Assembly (NCBI GenBank): GCA_026991755.1 | Contig: JALXAX010000173.1 | Coordinates: forward strand, 1-41,574 | DNA from: Thiotrichaceae bacterium | GTDB lineage: Bacteria; Pseudomonadota; Gammaproteobacteria; Thiotrichales; Thiotrichaceae | Reading direction: 5' to 3' | Length of the DNA stretch: 41,574 nucleotides | Shown: positions 36,948 through 41,574 of the stretch, in pieces | How the letters are laid out: each line of letters opens with the position of its first letter | Position numbering within the stretch: position 1 is the first letter of the stretch | The notes under the pieces: generated by a model | The model's database searches: none | Told to the model about the DNA's origin: nothing | Seen by the model: the letters and a program-made list of their open reading frames with translations, nothing else | Translations under genes and position numbers: made by a program

Positions 36948-37517
36948 CTAACCTGCTGATCTAAACAATGTTTTAAAACCTTGACTTGCCTGGCTCACTA
37001 CCGTAGTTAATATTTTTATATTCGCAGACCAAATCTGAGTTTTAATATGCCATTTCGATATTTCTTTAGAATACCCACCCGCAGTTTTATACAAATCCCG
37101 GGTTTCTTCTAACATGTCTTGAACCTCATTAGCTGGATCCTTCTCAACCGTTTCATGTACGTTAGTACGAACAGCCGGTGCCTTATCATTATGTTGCATC
37201 TCCAGAAACTTATCGAACTCTGGCACATCATTCATTTGGTTCATAATAGCTTTATATGAACTATCTAACCTAGACAAAGGGTTACTAACGGTAGGATTTG
37301 TATCAGAACCATCCATCTGCAGTAAATCGCTATCAATCCGAGCGGAATCTACTTTGACATCCTGTAATAAATGAGCCTCTGAGACATCCGATTTCTTTTC
37401 TGTTAACTCCATATTAAATCGCATGACATCATCATTCTTTGCAGCATGAGGTTGCTTTGATATATCTGATATTGATGCTGCTTGAGCCCCTTGTGCAGAA
37501 ATTAGTTGTTCGATCAT
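36948..37517 (-). CDS. sctI: T3SS inner rod protein SctI
   Basis: A 189-residue YscI/HrpB2-type protein that forms the rod below the needle. The C-terminal segment (KWHIKTQIWSANIKILTTVV, SQASQGFKTLFRSAG) has the family's amphipathic pattern ending near Leu-Phe-Lys. The N-terminal 150 residues form a long polar extension, making it longer than YscI (115). A perfect AGGAGAG ribosome site precedes the ATG at 37517. There is no sctH between sctG and sctI. Confidence 0.8.
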   Translation of the reverse strand: MIEQLISAQGAQAASISDISKQPHAAKNDDVMRFNMELTEKKSDVSEAHLLQDVKVDSARIDSDLLQMDGSDTNPTVSNPLSRLDSSYKAIMNQMNDVPEFDKFLEMQHNDKAPAVRTNVHETVEKDPANEVQDMLEETRDLYKTAGGYSKEISKWHIKTQIWSANIKILTTVVSQASQGFKTLFRSAG

Positions 37518-37577
37518 AATACTCTCCTCGTTATACAGACATCACTAGCAGAGATATACTCATCATTTAAAAATGAG

Positions 37578-37967
37578 TTATACCGCTTGTTTGGCTTCAG
37601 TCATTTCTGCAAGATAAAAACTTGCTATCGTACGATCATCTTCACCACCATGTTCAATGATGTCATTAAACAATGCTATTGCTTCATCGACATCACCTGA
37701 TTCACTAAGTGCCATCCCAAGGAAACACTTAGCAGTCATATTCTCTGGCTCATCAGTGAGCACATTTTCTTTCAATATTCTTATTGCGTCTTCATATTGA
37801 CCTGCATAGATTCTAGAAATTGCAACACCAACAAGCGCTGCTGATTGTCCGCCGCAGTTTGCTTCTACGCTGTCCATTATGAGTTGCCCTTTATCAACGT
37901 CACCATTGAAGCAGGCTAAATACCCAACTTGTGATAATAGTTGGATCATTTCAGTACTAATTTCCAT
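37578..37967 (-). CDS. sctG: T3SS needle chaperone SctG (YscG/HrpB1 type)
   Basis: A 129-residue TPR-like protein: paired helices carry IYAGQYEDAIRILKENV and MALSESGDVDEAIALFNDII. In the Ysc system YscG binds YscE and the needle monomer YscF in the cytoplasm, preventing early polymerisation. Its place after sctF fits ysc order. The HrpB1/HrpK family is the alternative label. Confidence 0.72.
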   Translation of the reverse strand: MEISTEMIQLLSQVGYLACFNGDVDKGQLIMDSVEANCGGQSAALVGVAISRIYAGQYEDAIRILKENVLTDEPENMTAKCFLGMALSESGDVDEAIALFNDIIEHGGEDDRTIASFYLAEMTEAKQAV

Positions 37968-38054
37968 AAGATTTATACCCTCTTTGATTTTATAATTATG
38001 TTTTTAATGGGACTTTGATAACTTGACTAAACCGTACTTAGTTTAATCAACAAA

Positions 38055-38126
38055 ACCTAGCTTGACGAATCAAGCTAGGTACATCTTAAGGAAACTCCAA
38101 CCAGACTCGATCAGAGATTCCTTAAC
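38055..38126 (-). terminator. Hairpin pair between sctF and sctG
   Basis: A perfect 10-bp stem (ACCTAGCTTG at 38055-38064 with CAAGCTAGGT at 38071-38080, six-base loop) is read on the minus strand just before TTTTGTTG. A second inverted repeat (TTAAGGAAACTC with GAGATTCCTTAA, 38086-38125) lies between it and the sctF stop. Together they could partly stop transcription after the needle gene and give more needle protein than downstream products. Confidence 0.5.
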
Positions 38127-38138
38127 TAACTAGTGAAA

Positions 38139-38366
38139 TTAACTAGCTAACTGTTGTGATGTTTGCTGAGCTGTATTACCAATTGCCTCAGCCATTGCAT
38201 TTAGTCGATCAGTAGCAGCTTTATGCATCTGAAATTCCATATTCAATTTTGCTGACTCGCTTTGATAAGACATCGTTGCTTGCATTTGGCTTTTCTGCTC
38301 TGTTAATAAACCTTGCAGGTCTTTAACTCCACTTGAAGCACCAGCTGTCAAATTTGCACCATCCAT
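38139..38366 (-). CDS. sctF: Putative needle or filament subunit in the SctF slot
   Basis: A 75-residue, almost wholly helical protein (MDGANLTAGASSGVKDLQGL; QSESAKLNMEFQMHKAATDR; LNAMAEAIGNTAQQTSQQLA). Size, abundance-type ribosome site (AGGAGATTTACA) and place between SctE and SctG suggest the needle. It lacks the Pro-Asp/Asn-Pro loop seen in YscF, PrgI and MxiH. Alternatives are an HrpE/HrpY-like pilin or another small secreted protein. Synteny supports the slot more than sequence does. Confidence 0.5.
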   Translation of the reverse strand: MDGANLTAGASSGVKDLQGLLTEQKSQMQATMSYQSESAKLNMEFQMHKAATDRLNAMAEAIGNTAQQTSQQLAS

Positions 38367-38501
38367 TGTAAATCTCCTAAGTTCAATAAAGTATTGTTTC
38401 TTGATAATTCAATCAAACACAAAGAAACAAAAAAAATAAAAAATGTTGTGTTCTACATATTTCCAAAAAAACTTTAGTATCCCTGCACCAATAAGTACTT
38501 T

Positions 38502-38699
38502 CTAGTACTGTTCTACCACTGAAACACTTGCTTCTACAGCCTGTAGAAGCTTATTTAAATTCTCATACTCATCAGGGGCTAAGCCTTTATTAAGCTCACT
38601 CCTTATATCTACTTCAAAAGAACTAAACTTGCCCAGCAGTTCTTTCTTATATTCACCTGTTGAATCATCTTTCAGATTACTTTCGATATCTAGCATCAC
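38502..38699 (-). CDS. sctE: YscE-like needle co-chaperone SctE
   Basis: A 65-residue helical protein (KKELLGKFSSFEVDIRSELN; DEYENLNKLLQAVEASVSVV). Length and heptad-like pattern resemble YscE (66 residues), which pairs with YscG to hold the needle monomer. The start is GTG at 38699 or the next codon ATG at 38696; AGGA is better placed for the GTG. It follows sctD by five bases. The match is by size, pattern and gene order. Confidence 0.6.
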   Translation of the reverse strand: MMLDIESNLKDDSTGEYKKELLGKFSSFEVDIRSELNKGLAPDEYENLNKLLQAVEASVSVVEQY

Positions 38700-38704
38700 T
38701 TTTA

Positions 38705-40018
38705 TTATTCCTTTTTTTGTCCAAAATATATTGGAAATATAATGTTATTATTATTTAGCAGTATATGGTCATCATTTATTGATTCAATATAATAATTACT
38801 ACCCACATGTGATCCTTTAAAATACTTATTTCCTTCCTTTGAAACTACAAATGGAACCTCACCAACACTTACACTTCTAATTGATAGTTTTATATCTGCA
38901 TCTGGAGCACGTATCGACTCTCTAAACTGAAAAGGATATGGGCTATTATCCATAAACTCTCTTTTAAGTTGTATCCAACGCGCTTCTTCTGCTTTTGTCA
39001 GTTTTCCTCTTGCAGTAATCATTGTTTTTTCTAGTCCAAGCTCTAAGCGTTTAGAAAACTCTTCTGCTAAGACTTTTTGTTCTAAAACAGAATAAATCTC
39101 TCGAAGGTTCTTAACATCATCATCATTAATTGATGTAACACCAAGAACATCACCTCGAATATTCTCTTTTACGCTTATCCACTTAGCTCTGTTATCTGTC
39201 AAACCATTTGCTTTTAGTCGTCCATGATCTAATGTAGTAAACGTTATTTCATTCTCACCTAAAGACTGAGCAATCATTCTTGCGTTATCTTCTAACTCAG
39301 TGTCAACAAAATAGTGAGAAACCACATCACCTTCAAAATTACTAATATCTCTTTTTAGTAAAGATTTCTCTGCTTCGTTACTCACATAACCATTAATATG
39401 AATCTTTCCATCTATACTCTTCACATAAATACTGGGGTATTTTTCCACCCTAATCATTGAGCTTATTCTTTGATCTGCCGTTTCAGTTAAACCTAGCAGT
39501 CCTGATATTCCTCCGTACTGTTTCGTTAAATACTGAACATTTGCCAATAGCATGATCACTGCAGCTAGCCACAACCAAGGGTTACTAAATAGTGATGTTT
39601 TCTTACTATGGTCGCTTTTGCTCCTTCTTTCTAAGTATTCACCTTGTGTGTTAGTAGTACTACTAACTGATAACTGTTTTGTTTTTGCATCATCGCCTGG
39701 CCAAGACTGTTGTTTATCCGCTATTGTAAAGTCAACAGTACCTATATTAACCAACTGATTCGGCTGTAGAATGATTTCATTAGATCCCACATCCCTACCA
39801 TCAATGTAAACAGGCTGGGCTAGCGGTGTTAAACGAATTCTTCCTTTATCTAACTCAACAGCTACATGTCTATCGGCTACGTTGGCTCCGTTAAAGATGA
39901 TGTCACATCCTGCAGATCTGCCAATAACCAAGCCTGAAGTATTTCCTAAGTCTGCTGTCGCACCTTCGTTGACTCCTGACAATACCTTCACTACATATTG
40001 TACATTTTGTTTTATCAT
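38705..40018 (-). CDS. sctD: T3SS outer inner-membrane ring protein SctD, FHA type
   Basis: A 437-residue YscD/PrgH-family protein. Cytoplasmic FHA domain at about 10-100 (LVIGRSAGCDIIFNGANVAD, RHVAVELDKGRIRL), linker, a single helix at 147-163 (NPWLWLAAVIMLLANVQYL), then periplasmic ring-building domains (IYVKSIDGKIHINGYVSNEA; DHGRLKANGLTDNRAKWISV). It forms the inner-membrane ring with SctJ and contacts SctC in the periplasm. It follows the sctC-like gene by 30 bases, as in ysc loci. Confidence 0.9.
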   Translation of the reverse strand: MIKQNVQYVVKVLSGVNEGATADLGNTSGLVIGRSAGCDIIFNGANVADRHVAVELDKGRIRLTPLAQPVYIDGRDVGSNEIILQPNQLVNIGTVDFTIADKQQSWPGDDAKTKQLSVSSTTNTQGEYLERRSKSDHSKKTSLFSNPWLWLAAVIMLLANVQYLTKQYGGISGLLGLTETADQRISSMIRVEKYPSIYVKSIDGKIHINGYVSNEAEKSLLKRDISNFEGDVVSHYFVDTELEDNARMIAQSLGENEITFTTLDHGRLKANGLTDNRAKWISVKENIRGDVLGVTSINDDDVKNLREIYSVLEQKVLAEEFSKRLELGLEKTMITARGKLTKAEEARWIQLKREFMDNSPYPFQFRESIRAPDADIKLSIRSVSVGEVPFVVSKEGNKYFKGSHVGSNYYIESINDDHILLNNNNIIFPIYFGQKKE

Positions 40019-40048
40019 TTATAGTAACCCTTAGATCGACGGCATTCT

Positions 40049-40738
40049 TTACTTGATACGTGGTTTACTTATCACCACCTCTTGCTCATCACTTTTAGTT
40101 ATTTTTATTTCGGTTATTTGTCTATGTTTATCAGGCATATCTGAACCAAAGTTTGTAATGCCGTTGTCATCAACCCATTTATAAACTCGTTTACCCGATA
40201 CGTTTTTATCAAGTACTTTTGACATTTCTAGCACGGCTGTAACGAAAGGCTCAGGACCTTTAAAATAGACCATCTTATCGATATCGGATGAGATCCATTG
40301 ATAATGATGATCTAGAATTCCTAAACGTTCTAAGGAGTGCGTAAACTGTGTAGCAGATACATTAGTAAGGCTCACACTTCCCGTTTGCATTTCTTCTTCA
40401 CGTTCAACAAATAACGTATCTCCATCGTAATACCAAACCAAGCCATTTGATTTGAGAATATCCAAGAAGATACTCTTAGGTGTTTGTCTTTTATAATAAC
40501 CACTTACTACTGCGTCTATTTTATCGCTCAATATAATGGGCGTTTTTTGCGAAGCAGCTACGGCTCTTAGTAATGAGCTAAGAGGCTCTTGATCTGAGTA
40601 ATGTGTGTAGGATGTATCATTCCACTGTAAATCTTTTGCTTCTATTTGTTGCAAGCAAAGCAATACAAAAGAAAGTGAACTAACTACTATGTACCGAGCT
40701 AGAGGATTTGAAGTTATATTTATCATTATTGAACCCAT
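40049..40738 (-). CDS. sctC: SctC secretin N-domains fused to a DUF4124-like module (no pore)
   Basis: A 229-residue exported protein: signal peptide (SSLSFVLLCLQQIEA, cleavage near residue 34), then N0 (LSSLLRAVAASQKTPIILSD, KIDAVVSGYYKRQTPKSIFL, DILKSNGLVWYYDGDTLFVE) and an N1-like part (VSATQFTHSLERLGILDHHY; YFKGPEPFVTAVLEMSKVLD) that align by eye with YscC. At the point where secretins enter N3 and the beta-barrel, it instead carries YKWVDDNGITNFGSDMP, a DUF4124-like motif, and stops. Secretins normally exceed 500 residues. Rhizobial RhcC1/RhcC2 are a known split pair; a partner pore gene could lie elsewhere. Confidence 0.72.
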   Translation of the reverse strand: MGSIMINITSNPLARYIVVSSLSFVLLCLQQIEAKDLQWNDTSYTHYSDQEPLSSLLRAVAASQKTPIILSDKIDAVVSGYYKRQTPKSIFLDILKSNGLVWYYDGDTLFVEREEEMQTGSVSLTNVSATQFTHSLERLGILDHHYQWISSDIDKMVYFKGPEPFVTAVLEMSKVLDKNVSGKRVYKWVDDNGITNFGSDMPDKHRQITEIKITKSDEQEVVISKPRIK

Positions 40739-40846
40739 ACATTCGTTATATGAATATTAGGTTACAAATTAACAACTACAACTAATAGCCTGAGGATGAC
40801 AAAAACACCCATTAAGATTATAAGCGGTCAGAATAAGTACATTCCA

Positions 40847-40868
40847 CATAGCCCAGTCTATGTGGGTT
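40847..40868. other. Small hairpin upstream of the sctC-like gene
   Basis: CCACATAG pairs perfectly with CTATGTGG around a six-base loop, about 110 bases upstream of the sctC-like start on its transcribed side. It might be an operator or the terminator of something upstream. The plus-strand frame at 40796-40987 crossing it does not look like a protein. Confidence 0.3.
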
Positions 40869-40991
40869 ACTCTATACTGATATCTCTACCTAGAAAAACG
40901 GACAGCTCAAGAAGCGAGTTTTTTGTAATAATCTCATATGTTATTTTCTCTTTCTTGAATTGGTGGTCAACTCAAGATGAGGTTTAGCACT

Positions 40992-41050
40992 GAGCCGTCT
41001 CAACGGCACAGCCTTTTGCTTGCCACGCCCACAGGACGTGGTTATCTAAG
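40992..41050 (+). mobile_element. Possible IS200/IS605-type right end
   Basis: Two adjacent small hairpins (CCGTCTCAACGG and CCACGCCCACAGGACGTGG) are followed by TTATCTAAG, then directly by the fpr fragment. This layout resembles right ends of IS200/IS605 elements, where a terminal hairpin precedes the cleavage site. No TnpA or TnpB reading frame remains. This is a shape-based suggestion only. Confidence 0.3.
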
Positions 41051-41332
41051 TTTCAATATAATAATGGTGAACACCCTGACACCTTTCAATTTATTCCGAT
41101 TGTAAGCCGCGAAGATCACAAAGGAGTTTTGAAAGGGAGAATTCCAGAACTCATTGATAAAGGTGCTTTGGAGAAAGCAGCTTCACTCACTATAAGTAAA
41201 GAGGACTCACACGTGATGTTGTGTGGAAATAGTGGCATGTTAAAAGATACCAAGGCGGTACTTAAGCAAAGAGGTATGGATAGACACCTAAACCATAAGC
41301 CAGGACATGTTTCCTCAGAGCAATATTTCTAG
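41048..41332 (+). pseudogene. fpr: 5'-truncated ferredoxin/flavodoxin-NADP reductase
   Basis: The frame reads FQYNNGEHPDTFQFIPIVSR, then LKGRIPELIDKGALEKAA, SHVMLCGNSGMLKDTKAVLK and a C-terminal HKPGHVSSEQYF. These are the NADP-binding half and C terminus of bacterial Fpr (about 258 residues): the VMLCGN motif and terminal aromatic residue are characteristic. Only about 95 codons remain; the FAD-binding half is missing and the upstream sequence looks like an insertion-element end. A TTG at 41129 could start a 67-residue frame, but a functional product is unlikely. Confidence 0.85.
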
Positions 41333-41387
41333 GGTTAGAAATACACCATCTCAAACTTTGGCAACCACTTACAGGTAGGTGTTACCT

Positions 41388-41571
41388 CAGGGCTGTTCAA
41401 TGCTAAATGAACTAAGCTCCCTCTCCCCTTTGGGGGAGGGCTGGGAAGGGGGGAGATGTTCTAAGGTCGTCTTTTTTATCAGACTATCTACCCCCTCCCT
41501 AACCCTCCCCCTGCTAGGTGGAGGGAACTTTGTCTATTCCATGAACAGATTCCTAGCATTGAACAGCCCTG
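41388..41571. repeat. 184-bp terminal-inverted-repeat element
   Basis: Perfect 18-bp inverted ends CAGGGCTGTTCAATGCTA and TAGCATTGAACAGCCCTG. Inside, CTCCCTCTCCCC and GGGGGAGGG and their near-complements form further stems. It has no coding capacity, so it is MITE-like and unrelated to the 159-bp family. The right flank is too short to see a target duplication. Confidence 0.8.
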
Positions 41572-41574
41572 GGT

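Noticed and set aside
40796-40987. 63-residue plus-strand ORF upstream of the sctC-like gene
   Set aside because: It has a GAGG directly against the ATG, which is too close, crosses a perfect hairpin and shows no recognisable motif.

Overview
The window looks like chromosome from a host-associated or formerly host-associated gammaproteobacterium of low to moderate GC. The evidence is the gene block trpF-trpB-trpA-accD-folC-SPOR-cvpA, the Pseudomonas-type DapD, the gammaproteobacterial DapC aminotransferase and a Ysc-ordered type III secretion (T3SS) gene set. I cannot name the genus from sequence alone.

Layout. 1-4160: a palindromic repeat, proS, purH, then a transposon graveyard. 4476-9045: a lipoprotein alkaline phosphatase, a secreted C39-like cysteine protease, a formyltransferase-fold protein and a small lipoprotein. 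9444-13237 (minus): three capsule-type genes in the order KpsS-like, SDR, and sulfatase/LTA-synthase-like membrane enzyme. 13974-17359: lysine/diaminopimelate genes dapD and dapC flanking a cold-shock gene. 17460-20469: a DUF4190 protein, a stand-alone RnfD-like membrane protein and a DUF2330 protein. 20746-28047 (minus): one compact operon making tryptophan, malonyl-CoA and folate enzymes plus SPOR and CvpA envelope proteins, with many 1-8 base overlaps. 28150-34271: a nine-repeat Sel1 protein, acs, and a secreted lipoprotein with glycosidase-like motifs. 34386-40738 (minus): T3SS genes sctC(N-domains only)-D-E-F-G-I-J-K-L. 41048-41574: a 5'-truncated ferredoxin-NADP reductase fragment and a terminal-inverted-repeat element.

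The T3SS block is the most striking part. It keeps the exact ysc order but has no sctH, no ATPase or export-gate genes. The SctC gene stops after the N0-N1 domains and ends in a DUF4124-like module instead of a secretin pore. SctJ lacks its usual C-terminal membrane helix, the needle-slot protein is atypical, and a 159-bp MITE sits between sctI and sctJ.

Three families of small repeats run through the window. (1) A ~240-325 bp element carries a ~120-nt nested hairpin; its three complete copies all lie exactly between convergent genes, show compensatory base changes in the stem, and fit bidirectional terminators. (2) A 159-bp MITE has 18-bp inverted ends and 5-bp target duplications, with three full copies and two half copies. 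(3) There are several unrelated palindromes, including a perfect 28-bp palindrome and a 170-bp inverted repeat. I saw no rRNA, tRNA or CRISPR array.
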